From contig JAJDAC010000012.1 of NCBI GenBank assembly GCA_029262065.1, positions 1-64,000 on the forward strand: a DNA stretch of 64,000 bases, written 5' to 3'. Every line of letters begins with the position of its first letter. Positions within the stretch are counted from its first letter, which is position 1. Position numbers and translations under genes: made by a program. This document shows, one piece after another, positions 26,622 through 34,244 of this stretch. The notes beneath the pieces are model-generated. The model searched no databases and had not been told where the DNA came from. It saw nothing but the letters and a program-made list of their open reading frames with translations. Origin of the DNA: Candidatus Krumholzibacteriota bacterium. GTDB taxonomy: Bacteria; Krumholzibacteriota; Krumholzibacteriia; JAJRXK01.

Positions 26622-27652
26622 GCGCCCAGGCCCTCTTCCAGTTCGAGTTGAGGCGGACGTCGCGGCACCACGCCCAGGTGTTCGAACCCGCGGCGCGTGG
26701 TCATGCGACCGCGAGGCGTACGCTGCACCAAACCGCTTTGGATGAGGTATGGCTCGACGACGTCTTCCAACGTGTCGGTCTCCTCGCCCAGACTCACGGC
26801 CAGCGTACCCAACCCCACCGGACCGCCGTCGAACGTTTCGGCCAGGCAATTCAGATACGCGCGGTCCAGCGACTCCAGGCCCAACTCGTCCACTTCCAAC
26901 AGCGCCAACGCCCGGCGCGTGACCTCGCGATCGACCACCGGTGAACCCTGTACCTGGGCCACGTCGCGCACGCGGCGCAGAATGCGATTGGCCACGCGCG
27001 GCGTACCGCGACTACGACGGGCAATTTCGTCCGCACCATCACTGGTAAGGTCGACACCCAATACACCCGCGGTACGGGTGACGATGGCCGACAGTTCCGA
27101 CGGCGGGTAGAAATCCAGATGCAGTACGATGCCGAAGCGGCTGCGTAGCGCCGGCGTCAACATGCCCGATCGCGTGGTGGCGCCGATCAGCGTGAACGGC
27201 TCCAGCTTGAGCTGGTAGTGGCGAGCGGCCGGCCCCTTGTCGACCACGAGCTCCACCTGGAAGTCCTCCATGGCCGGGTACAGGTGTTCCTCGACGATAC
27301 GACTGAGTCGGTGGATCTCGTCGATGAACAGACAGTAGCGCGCGTCCTCGCGCGACAGGATCGAAACCAACTCCGCGCTGTTCTGGAACGCAGGGCCACT
27401 GGTGAGCCTGAGTTCGCTTTCCATTTCGTTGGCGATGATGTGGGCGAGGGTGGTTTTGCCAAGGCCCGGTGGCCCATGAACCAACACGTGATCGAGCGGC
27501 TCACCACGCTGGCGGGCCGCGGTCAGGAACAGCGCCAACTGGGATTTCACCCGCTCCTGGCCGATGAAATCATCCATGCTGCGCGGACGCACCGTCAGTT
27601 CCTCGGTCTCAAACTCCCGCGGATCGGTGATGCGGGTCTTGTCGTCCGCCAT
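26618..27652 (-). CDS. ruvB: Holliday junction branch-migration ATPase RuvB
   Basis: AAA+ motor of the RuvAB complex. The product is 344 residues with Walker A GPPGLGKTTLAHIIANEM (about 60-77), Walker B LFIDEIHRLSR, sensor 1 IGATTRSGMLT, the arginine finger region ALRSRFGI and the C-terminal winged helix with RTPRGRMTTRRGFEHLG. The start shares one base with the ruvA stop (TGATG). It precedes queA. Confidence 0.98.
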   Translation of the reverse strand: MADDKTRITDPREFETEELTVRPRSMDDFIGQERVKSQLALFLTAARQRGEPLDHVLVHGPPGLGKTTLAHIIANEMESELRLTSGPAFQNSAELVSILSREDARYCLFIDEIHRLSRIVEEHLYPAMEDFQVELVVDKGPAARHYQLKLEPFTLIGATTRSGMLTPALRSRFGIVLHLDFYPPSELSAIVTRTAGVLGVDLTSDGADEIARRSRGTPRVANRILRRVRDVAQVQGSPVVDREVTRRALALLEVDELGLESLDRAYLNCLAETFDGGPVGLGTLAVSLGEETDTLEDVVEPYLIQSGLVQRTPRGRMTTRRGFEHLGVVPRRPPQLELEEGLGA

Positions 27653-28254
27653 CAGGTCACCGCCTTGCGCAGGGCCAGTCGAACCAGGTCTTCAACCGAG
27701 GCACGCTCGCGCGCCGCCGGTTCCACCGCGTCGATGGCGATCCGAGCCCGGTCGTCGCTCAGCCCCATGCCCACCAGGGCCAGCCGGGCGTCGTAGAGTT
27801 CTTGCCGTTCGCCGGCTCCAGCTACGGCCGCCGCCTCGCGCGGCGCCTCTCCCCAACCCTGAGCCATGTCTTTCAGTTCCACTATGAGCCGTTCGGCCGT
27901 CTTGCGCCCGATCCCCTTGACGCGGGTGAGCTGGGTTGCGTCTCCCGTTCTTATGGATCCCAGGATGGTCGGGGCACTCTCATCGCCCAGGATGGCCAAC
28001 GCCACCTTCGGCCCTACACCGCTGACGCTGACCAGACCGCGAAACATTTCGCGCTCGCGCGGGGACGGAAACCCGTACAGGGTCATCGCGTCTTCGCGCA
28101 CCGCCAGATGGGTGTACAGACGCACGAGGTCGCCAAGCGCGCCCAGGCGCATGCGATTGCGCTCAGGCACCCAGATTTCGTACCCCACGCCACGACAATT
28201 GAGCACGGTGGGCGGACCCGGATCTTCGAGCTGGCCGACGATGAAGGCGAACAC
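27652..28254 (-). CDS. ruvA: Holliday junction DNA helicase subunit RuvA
   Basis: Junction-binding tetramer that loads RuvB. The product is 200 residues: OB-fold N-terminus (MFAFIVGQLED...GVGYEIWVPE), two helix-hairpin-helix motifs (VSGVGPKVALAIL and VKGIGRKTAERLIVELKDM) and a C-terminal UBA-like domain for RuvB binding (ARLALVGMGLSDDRARIAID). It lies 36 bases after ruvC. Confidence 0.97.
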   Translation of the reverse strand: MFAFIVGQLEDPGPPTVLNCRGVGYEIWVPERNRMRLGALGDLVRLYTHLAVREDAMTLYGFPSPREREMFRGLVSVSGVGPKVALAILGDESAPTILGSIRTGDATQLTRVKGIGRKTAERLIVELKDMAQGWGEAPREAAAVAGAGERQELYDARLALVGMGLSDDRARIAIDAVEPAARERASVEDLVRLALRKAVT

Positions 28255-28290
28255 GCGGAGGCCTGTGGTTGAGAGGACGAAGGTGATCGC

Positions 28291-28800
28291 TCAGCGAGCG
28301 CGGCCCACGCGGCGAAGCACGCGTTGCCGTCCCAGACTGTGGGCATGGCACACGGCAATGGCCAGGGCGTCGCTACTGTCGCTGGTCTCGTGTTGCAGGT
28401 CCAGCCCCAGCAGTCGCCGCACCATGATCTCGACCTGGTCCTTGCTGCCGCGGCCGTGACCGCATACGGCAAGCTTTACTTCACTGGGGGCATACTCGGC
28501 AAGCTCCAGGTCCCTTTGGCCCACGGCCGTCAGAATCATGCCGCGGGCGTGGCCCAGCGTGAGCGCGGAGGAGACGTTGCGCGCCATGAACACGCGTTCG
28601 ATGGCAATGGCGTCGGGAGCCTGACGATCCAGGACCTCGGTCAGGCCCTCGAACAGTTCGGCCAGGCGCAACGAAAGCGCCTTGCCACGCTTCGAGCTGA
28701 GCGTGCCATGGTCGCGGTGCGTGAGACGATTGCCGTGCACCTCGATGACGCCGTAGCCCAGGTTGATACTCCCGGGATCCAGACCCAGGACCACGGTCAT
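28291..28800 (-). CDS. ruvC: Crossover junction endodeoxyribonuclease RuvC
   Basis: Resolves Holliday junctions made accessible by RuvAB. The product is 169 residues. Catalytic carboxylates are visible in VLGLDPGSINLGYG (Asp7), AIAIERVFMARN (Glu, about 70) and DSSDALAIAVCHAH (Asp pair, about 145). The ATG overlaps the yebC stop (ATGA). The order yebC-ruvC-ruvA-ruvB is standard. Confidence 0.98.
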   Translation of the reverse strand: MTVVLGLDPGSINLGYGVIEVHGNRLTHRDHGTLSSKRGKALSLRLAELFEGLTEVLDRQAPDAIAIERVFMARNVSSALTLGHARGMILTAVGQRDLELAEYAPSEVKLAVCGHGRGSKDQVEIMVRRLLGLDLQHETSDSSDALAIAVCHAHSLGRQRVLRRVGRAR

Positions 28801-29555
28801 TCCAGTTGATCCTGGATTTCCGACATGAGCTCGTCCGGAATGTCGAAATTGGCCGAAACGGTCGAGGTGTCATCCAGGTCGTCCAACAGCCCCACCAGTC
28901 GTAGCACGCCAAGCGCATCGTCGCGATCCACGGTCACGGTGGTATCGGGCAAGTAGGCCAGTTCCGACGACTCGGTGGCGATACCCGCCGCCTCCAACGC
29001 CTGCGACACCGCGTGGTATGCCTCGCGCGGACAGATCACGGTGACGGTTCCATCCTCGGTCTCCACGTTCTCCGCTCCGGCGTCGATGACGACATCCATG
29101 ACCTTCAATTCGTCGGCCACCGACTCATCGATCTGCATCACGCCCTTGTTCTGGAACAGGTAGGACACGCTTCCGGCCCCCGCCATCTTGCCGCCGTACT
29201 TGTTGAACACGTGCCGGACATCGGCCGCGGTGCGATTGGTGTTGTCCGTCAATGCGGTCACCAGAATCGCCACACCACCGGGACCGTACCCTTCGTACGA
29301 AGTTCCCTCGTACGTCGCGCCCTCGATCTCGCCCGTGCCCCGCTTGATGGCACGCTCCATGTTGTCATTGGGCATGTTCTGCGCGCGTGCGTTCTGGATC
29401 GCGGCACGCAGCGCCGGATTGGCCTCGGGATCCCCACCGCCGGCGCGCGCCGCCACCGTTATTTCACGGCCCAGTCGCGTGAAGATCTTGCCACGCTTGG
29501 CGTCGTTGGCACCCTTCTTCCGCTTGATGGTGGACCATTTTGAATGGCCGGACAC
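28797..29555 (-). CDS. yebC: YebC/TACO1-family protein
   Basis: The product is 252 residues with a GTG start after GGAGGAATTC. The family signature MSGHSKWSTIKRKKGANDAKRGKIFTRL opens the protein, with GGGDPEANPALRAAI and YEGYGPGGVAILV further on. Family members were annotated as transcription regulators; some are now linked to translation of difficult (for example polyproline) sequences. It sits between the EF-G-like gene and ruvC. Confidence 0.96.
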   Translation of the reverse strand: MSGHSKWSTIKRKKGANDAKRGKIFTRLGREITVAARAGGGDPEANPALRAAIQNARAQNMPNDNMERAIKRGTGEIEGATYEGTSYEGYGPGGVAILVTALTDNTNRTAADVRHVFNKYGGKMAGAGSVSYLFQNKGVMQIDESVADELKVMDVVIDAGAENVETEDGTVTVICPREAYHAVSQALEAAGIATESSELAYLPDTTVTVDRDDALGVLRLVGLLDDLDDTSTVSANFDIPDELMSEIQDQLE

Positions 29556-29576
29556 GAATTCCTCCCGTGCAGTGGA

Positions 29577-31652
29577 TCAGGCTTGTTGAGCTTCTAGTTT
29601 GGATTGCTCGATGATCTTGGCCTGCACGTCACCGGGTACTTCGTCGTACCTCTCGAACGTGCGCGTGTGCGTGCCGCGGCCCTGGGTCATCGAACGCAGG
29701 CTGGTACTGTAGCGATAGAGCTCCGACAAGGGAACACTCGCTTTCACCACCTGGAAATGTCCCTCGGCCTCGGTGCCCATGATACGACCGCGCCGTGAAT
29801 TCAGGTCGCCCATGACGTCGCCCATGACCTCTTCGGGCACCTTCACCTCCACGGTGTAGATCGGCTCGAGCAGCACGGCTTTCGCCTTCTGGAACGCTTC
29901 GCGAATGGCCTGGAACGCCGCCGTCTTGAAAGCAGCTTCACTGGAATCCACGGCGTGGAATCCGCCGTCGTACAGGGTGGCCCTGATATCGATCACCCGG
30001 TAGCCGGCCAACGCACCTCGCTCCATCGTCTCGACCAGGCCCTTTTCCACCGCGGGGATGAACTTGCCAGGTACGACACCGCCCACGATTGCGTCCACGA
30101 ATTCGAAGCCGGCGCCCCGCGGCTGAGGTTCGAAGCGAAGACTCACGTCGGCAAACTGGCCCCGGCCGCCTGACTGCTTCTTGTGGCGCGCCTGCACCTC
30201 GACCGAGGTCTTCAGGGTCTCGAGGTACGGAATACGCGGCTCGTGACGGGAAACCTCGGCGTGGTAGCGATCCTTCAGACGTGCGAGTAGCACGTCCATG
30301 TGGAGCTCGCCCTGCCCTTCCAGAACCTGTTCGTGCGTTTCGGGATCCATACCAAACTTGAAAGTGGGGTCCTCTTCACGCAGCTTGTGCATGCCCTGGG
30401 CAATCTTGTCGTCGTCGCCCTGGGTGACCGCGCGAATGGCCACGCGGCTGTTGGGCACGGGAAACTCGATCGGCACGAGTGCCCCCGCCAACGACTTGTC
30501 GCCCAGCGTATCGCCGTTGTGCGTGTCCTTCAGTTTTACCGCGGCGCCGATGTCTCCGGCCGTGATCTTCTCGATCTTCTCTCGGTTCTTGCCCTCGAGA
30601 CGGAACAACTGGGTCACTCGTTCTCCGTGCTGACGATTCACGTTGTAGGCCTCTGCGCCCGCGGCAATTTCGCCGCCGAACACCCGCATGATGGAAAAAT
30701 CACCGGCGTCGCGCTCGATCGCGATCTTGAAAACGCGCGCGCAGGCTGGCGCGTCGCTTCCCGCCTTGAGGACGACGGGTTTGTCCCCATCCACACCGGC
30801 CAACTCGCCCCGTTCGGCGGCCGACGGCATGTAGGCCTTGATGCAATGCAGGAGCGGGCGAATTCCGTAGGTCTTGAGCGGGCTGGCCAGGCAGACGGGA
30901 AACAGCGTGCGGTGCTTCACGCCCAGTTGCACACCGCGAATGATCTCCTCGTTCGTCAGGTCGCCCTCTTCCAGATACTTCTCAACCAGCACGTCATCGT
31001 TGTCGGCGGCCGCGTTCACCAGCAGTTCGCGGGCCTCGTCGTAAGCGGCCTTCATGTCGGCCGGAATGTCTATTGGGGTCGGGTTGCCCGCGGCGTCGTA
31101 CTCGTAGGCCGTGCCTTCCACCACGTCGATCACGCCCTTGAACGAATCGCCGCGACCAATGGGAAGCTGCACGGCGACTGCTTTGTCGCTGAGTCGCTCT
31201 TTGGCCTGGCGGAGGCACATGTCGAAGTCAGCGTGCTCCTTGTCCATTTTGGACACCACCAGCACCGTAGGCACGTCACGGCGGCCTAGACGGCCCCACA
31301 GCGCGTCGGTACCTACTTCAACCCCGCCATCGGCGCGCAACACCAGCAAAGCACTCTCGACTACTTCCAGGGCCGACAGGACTTCACCACGAAAATCCTC
31401 GAAACCCGGCGTGTCGATGAGGTTGAACTTCGTCTGTTCGTGTTCGCAGGCGCCCAGCGACGAGTAGATGCTGGTCTTTCGCTCGATCTCGTTGTGGTGG
31501 TAATCGAGATTGCTGGTGCCCTCGTCCACGCTTCCCATGCGCGCGAGGGCTCCAGTCTTGAACAGAAGTGCTTCCGTCAGAGTGGTTTTTCCTGCGGCCT
31601 GATGGCCGACCACCGCAAGGTTACGAATGTCCGCTGGTGCGTAGTTCTTCAT
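29577..31652 (-). CDS. fusA2: Elongation factor G-like GTPase (EF-G2 type)
   Basis: The product is 691 residues from the ATG at 31652 (AGGAGAGGACTGGGGA upstream). G1 is GHQAAGKTTL, G3 is DTPGFEDF and G4 is SKMD. Canonical EF-G has DTPGH and NKMD; the missing catalytic His and the Ser in G4 are typical of the paralogous EF-G-like family that accompanies a true EF-G. Domains II-V follow, with GGRGQFADVSLRFEP and EVMGDVMGDLNSRRGRI. Members of this group are not shown to be the main translocase. It heads the long minus-strand run and has its own promoter. Confidence 0.93.
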   Translation of the reverse strand: MKNYAPADIRNLAVVGHQAAGKTTLTEALLFKTGALARMGSVDEGTSNLDYHHNEIERKTSIYSSLGACEHEQTKFNLIDTPGFEDFRGEVLSALEVVESALLVLRADGGVEVGTDALWGRLGRRDVPTVLVVSKMDKEHADFDMCLRQAKERLSDKAVAVQLPIGRGDSFKGVIDVVEGTAYEYDAAGNPTPIDIPADMKAAYDEARELLVNAAADNDDVLVEKYLEEGDLTNEEIIRGVQLGVKHRTLFPVCLASPLKTYGIRPLLHCIKAYMPSAAERGELAGVDGDKPVVLKAGSDAPACARVFKIAIERDAGDFSIMRVFGGEIAAGAEAYNVNRQHGERVTQLFRLEGKNREKIEKITAGDIGAAVKLKDTHNGDTLGDKSLAGALVPIEFPVPNSRVAIRAVTQGDDDKIAQGMHKLREEDPTFKFGMDPETHEQVLEGQGELHMDVLLARLKDRYHAEVSRHEPRIPYLETLKTSVEVQARHKKQSGGRGQFADVSLRFEPQPRGAGFEFVDAIVGGVVPGKFIPAVEKGLVETMERGALAGYRVIDIRATLYDGGFHAVDSSEAAFKTAAFQAIREAFQKAKAVLLEPIYTVEVKVPEEVMGDVMGDLNSRRGRIMGTEAEGHFQVVKASVPLSELYRYSTSLRSMTQGRGTHTRTFERYDEVPGDVQAKIIEQSKLEAQQA

Positions 31653-31737
31653 TCCCCAGTCCTCTCCTGTCCCTTGGATCTGCCTCGGATTTCCGATTCG
31701 ACGACGTCGCACGCCCCACGGTCGTCGTGGGCAGCTA

Positions 31738-31767
31738 ACTGTATCACCCGCAAAAAGATAGTGTCAA
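31738..31767 (-). promoter_or_regulatory. Sigma70-type promoter for the EF-G-like gene
   Basis: On the minus strand a perfect TTGACA is followed by an 18-base spacer and TACAGT, about 85 bases upstream of the ATG at 31652. This is the only good promoter I see before the long run ending at rpe. Confidence 0.5.
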
Positions 31768-31870
31768 CGGAGCCTCCCGGCCGAGGCCTCTCGGGGGGGC
31801 TTCCATGGGGGTCGCGACTTCCTTATATTGAGAGTCGATCGCAGGGCCCGGGTAGGCCCCGCCGCAGCCT

Positions 31871-31900
31871 TTGACAGAAGCGCCGGAGATCCGCTACGTT
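31871..31900 (+). promoter_or_regulatory. Possible promoter for the outer-membrane protein gene
   Basis: TTGACA, 18-base spacer, TACGTT, about 90 bases upstream of the ATG at 31990. The -35 is perfect and the -10 weak. A TATATT further upstream (31824-31829) lacks a matching -35. The rest of the 337-base spacer 31653-31989 shows only the divergent EF-G2 promoter. Confidence 0.3.
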
Positions 31901-31989
31901 CGTCGCCGCTTTTGCTTGCGCGGTGGATCGCCGCAGGCTAACGAATCACCACCCCTTTTTCGGGGCCCCACCCCCAGGGTTGAAACCAG

Positions 31990-32811
31990 ATGTATCCATT
32001 TTCCGTTGAGAAGGCCGCCCTTGCGGTCGCACCGGTCGTATTGGTGCTCTCCAGCTCGATTGCCCTGGCGCAGGCTCCCGCCGTCGCCGAGGAAGACGAG
32101 GGCACGGGGGCGACGATCGAGGTCAAGCGCATAGAACTGACCCTGTTTGGCGGCAGTCAGAGCGGCGCCCAGTACCTGGACCTGCCGGCGCTCTTCGACG
32201 AGATCCGTACATTCGACCAGGGGGCCGACGACATCCTGGATTTCCAGGGAGCGGCCATGCCATCGAATATCCGGGCGCCTCGGAAAGAATACGAGACCAG
32301 TCCCGTGTTGGGAGGTAGCGCGTCGTTCTACCTGGGGCCGAGCTTCGGCTTTCAGCTCTACGGTTCCTATACGTCGACCACCGCCATCCTCACCGGGTTC
32401 GATATTAATGATCCTCTCGAAGAGCGTTTCGAGGTGGATACGTCCGACATGACCATCATGGCGGGTGGGACCAACATCATCTACAACCTGGGAAACGAGC
32501 GTAAAACCAAGATCCGCCCCTACTTCCAGTTGGGCTTCGGCGGCATACTGAATCAGTTCCCCGAGCAGGACGACGTCGGTGGCCTGTATTTCCTGTATGG
32601 CGCCGGCCTGAGCTTGCCCATCAAGGGGCCTGTGCGGTTTCAGGCGGGTGCCCACTACACGCTGTACAGTTTCGACCAGGACGAGATCGCCCAGGATAGC
32701 GTCATCAACACGCCCTCCTTCACCATCGGTCTGACCTGGCGCCACGACGTACCGGAGAAGGTCGTGGTCCCCGCCGACGATTCGGTGTCGTTCGACGCCG
32801 CCGGACGCTGA
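31990..32811 (+). CDS. Predicted outer-membrane beta-barrel protein
   Basis: The product is 273 residues with a signal peptide (residues about 1-28, VAPVVLVLSSSIALAQA). The rest alternates polar and hydrophobic residues with many Gly and aromatic positions (SASFYLGPSFGFQLYGSYTST, KIRPYFQLGFGGILNQF, YFLYGAGLSLPIKGPVRFQAGAHY), as in OmpA/OmpX-like eight-stranded barrels; it ends shortly after the last strand 'FTIGLTWRHD'. I do not recognise a specific family. It is monocistronic, followed by a strong terminator. Confidence 0.8.
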   Translation: MYPFSVEKAALAVAPVVLVLSSSIALAQAPAVAEEDEGTGATIEVKRIELTLFGGSQSGAQYLDLPALFDEIRTFDQGADDILDFQGAAMPSNIRAPRKEYETSPVLGGSASFYLGPSFGFQLYGSYTSTTAILTGFDINDPLEERFEVDTSDMTIMAGGTNIIYNLGNERKTKIRPYFQLGFGGILNQFPEQDDVGGLYFLYGAGLSLPIKGPVRFQAGAHYTLYSFDQDEIAQDSVINTPSFTIGLTWRHDVPEKVVVPADDSVSFDAAGR

Positions 32812-32885
32812 GGCCAGAATTCCTGGGTTTTCCGAAGTCACAACGCCGGGCTGACTAGCCGGCCCCGCTTCTCGGACACAACGAA

Positions 32886-32913
32886 AAAGGCGCCTCCCGA
32901 AGGAGGCGCCTTT
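32886..32913. terminator. Bidirectional Rho-independent terminator
   Basis: A perfect 12-base-pair stem (AAAGGCGCCTCC / GGAGGCGCCTTT) with a CGAA loop lies between the convergent outer-membrane protein and Lys-rich protein genes. T-rich sequence follows on both strands, so it should serve both. Confidence 0.9.
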
Positions 32914-33007
32914 CGTCTTTCCATTGCTGGAAAGATCATTCCAGCCGGCGGACCCCGAGTGGCTGTTTTCTAGCCACCCGGCGCCGCACCGAAACCAGAA
33001 AACGACG

Positions 33008-33439
33008 CTACCGCTTCTTCCGGCGCGTCGTAGCCTTCTTCCGCGAAGTAGCCTTCTTGCGCTTCGTCGCGGTCTTCTTGCGCTTCGTAGTGGCCTTCTT
33101 CTTACGCTTGGTGGTGGCCTTCTTCTTGCGCTTGGTGGTGGCCTTCTTCTTACGCTTCGTAGTGGCCTTCTTCTTACGCTTGGTGGTGGCCTTCTTCTTG
33201 CGCTTGGTCGTAGCCTTCTTCTTGCGCTTGGTTGTGGCCTTCTTCTTACGCTTGGTTGTGGCCTTCTTCTTACGCTTGGTCGTAGCCTTCTTGCGCTTCG
33301 TAGTGGCCTTCTTGCGCTTCGTCGTAGCCTTCTTGCGCTTCGCCGTAGCCTTCTTCTTCGTAGTGCGCTTCTTCTTAGAAGCCTTCTTCTTTGTACGCTT
33401 CTTGGCCGGTGCGGCCGTCAGCGTGGTTCCGTCTTCCAT
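33008..33439 (-). CDS. Lys/Arg-rich histone H1-like repeat protein
   Basis: The product is 143 residues, almost entirely Lys, Arg, Thr and Ala. A 30-residue N-terminus (MEDGTTLTAAPAKKRTKKK...) is followed by perfect tandem repeats: three 7-residue units, eight units ATTKRKKK, then degenerate ones to the C-terminus. This is the composition of bacterial histone H1-like and AlgP-like proteins that bind DNA non-specifically. There is no enzymatic domain. AGGCAGATAA precedes the ATG, and a near-consensus promoter lies about 110 bases upstream. Single gene, ending beside a shared terminator. The DNA-binding role is inferred from composition. Confidence 0.8.
   Translation of the reverse strand: MEDGTTLTAAPAKKRTKKKASKKKRTTKKKATAKRKKATTKRKKATTKRKKATTKRKKKATTKRKKKATTKRKKKATTKRKKKATTKRKKKATTKRKKKATTKRKKKATTKRKKKATTKRKKTATKRKKATSRKKATTRRKKR
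33053..33349 (-). repeat. In-frame 21/24-base tandem repeats coding ATTKRKK(K)
   Basis: The repeat array encodes residues about 31-129 of the Lys-rich protein. The 24-base units are near-identical at the DNA level, differing mainly in third positions (for example cttacg/cttgcg). Such arrays can gain or lose units by slippage, so copy number may vary between strains. Confidence 0.85.
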
Positions 33440-33550
33440 TTATCTGCCTCGCTTGTCTAGTTGCAGCCTAGATTCAGGGGACAAGCCCCTGCCACGTGGT
33501 TCCGATTCGGTGCACCGTGCAAGCGACGTACCGAATTGGAAATCGTCGGC

Positions 33551-33579
33551 ATTATTGGAACCACGGAAAATCGTGTCAA
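33551..33579 (-). promoter_or_regulatory. Near-consensus sigma70-type promoter for the Lys-rich protein
   Basis: Minus strand: TTGACA, exactly 17 bases, then AATAAT (11 of 12 hexamer positions match). The predicted start of transcription is about 105 bases upstream of the ATG. A T7 run precedes the -35 like an UP element. This is the best promoter match in the window and suggests strong expression. Confidence 0.65.
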
Positions 33580-33979
33580 ACAAAAAAACACCTTTTCCAC
33601 GGCTTCCATTCGGGAAAAAGGAACCCGTTTCGTGCACTTCATGGTTTGAATGCGCGTCCACGGTAGGTCGAATCGTAGTAGGAAAGTTTGCGCACGCATG
33701 AGGAGATCGATTCCGACATGCATTAACTTGGCGTTATTCGCGCAGCGCAGACGTTTTAACCATCACACGCGCTGGCTATACTATAGATAGTGTTGGAAAC
33801 GAGGTGGGTGCGACCCAACTCTCGTCATGGGTCGTCGACGCCGCTGCCGCACGTGCGCGCGCCCGATTTCTTCCAATGCTTCCCCGGGGTCAAAACACGC
33901 TCTCGCCGGTTGCCGGAGCACGCGCGCGCGGCTCTTCAAGCACACCTCGCACCGCGAATGGTTGGGTGCGTTCTGCAAA
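33580..33979. other. Non-coding stretch upstream of the second phosphatase
   Basis: Part of an 800-base gap. The sequence to about 33800 is markedly more AT-rich than its surroundings. A plus-strand TATACT at 33777-33782 with a poor TTTAAC 16 bases upstream is a weak promoter candidate for the phosphatase gene at 34245. From 33804 a plus-strand frame is open into that gene, but its composition is low-complexity and does not look coding. I see nothing else here. Confidence 0.5.
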
Positions 33980-34171
33980 TCAACGGCGGAAAAACTGGTA
34001 CAACCATGCCGCCATCGAACCAAAACCAACAACACACGGCACGGTGGCAACCACCAGATTGCTCGCGGACAGACCGAGCCGCGCACCGGCCCACAAACCC
34101 AGCGCAACGAAAAAACTTAGGGCATTCGGGCCTGAATGGCCTAGCCTTCTGGTGTCAGACCCTGCCGACAG
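33980..34171 (-). pseudogene. Possible remnant of an AtpZ/AtpI-like small membrane protein
   Basis: A minus-strand frame ends in two hydrophobic helices separated by a small-residue turn: SFFVALGLWAGARLGLS, then NLVVATVPCVVGFGSMAAWLYQFFRR and a TGA stop. The layout and the final '(Y/L)YxxxRR' resemble AtpZ/AtpI-type ATP synthase accessory proteins. The frame has no ATG; only a CTG (34171) or internal TTG/GTG codons are available. An ATG at 34181 in a neighbouring frame would connect after a one-base shift. No other atp gene is near. It may be a decayed gene, a gene with an unusual start, or coincidence. Confidence 0.3.
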
Positions 34172-34244
34172 GGCGGGTCATCACCACGCGGTCGACGCTC
34201 TCGGAAATCACGGAGTGTCACCACGCAAGGACCGTGTTTTCCCG

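Noticed and set aside
33053-33349. Possible CRISPR array or minisatellite
   Set aside because: The repeats are contiguous without unique spacers, are multiples of three and encode Lys-rich peptide units; they belong to the gene.
33804-34244. N-terminal 147-residue extension of the second GAF-PP2C phosphatase
   Set aside because: The extension has scrambled Arg/Ala/Pro/His composition, no domain, and contains the antisense AtpZ-like frame; the GAF domain starts at the ATG at 34245.
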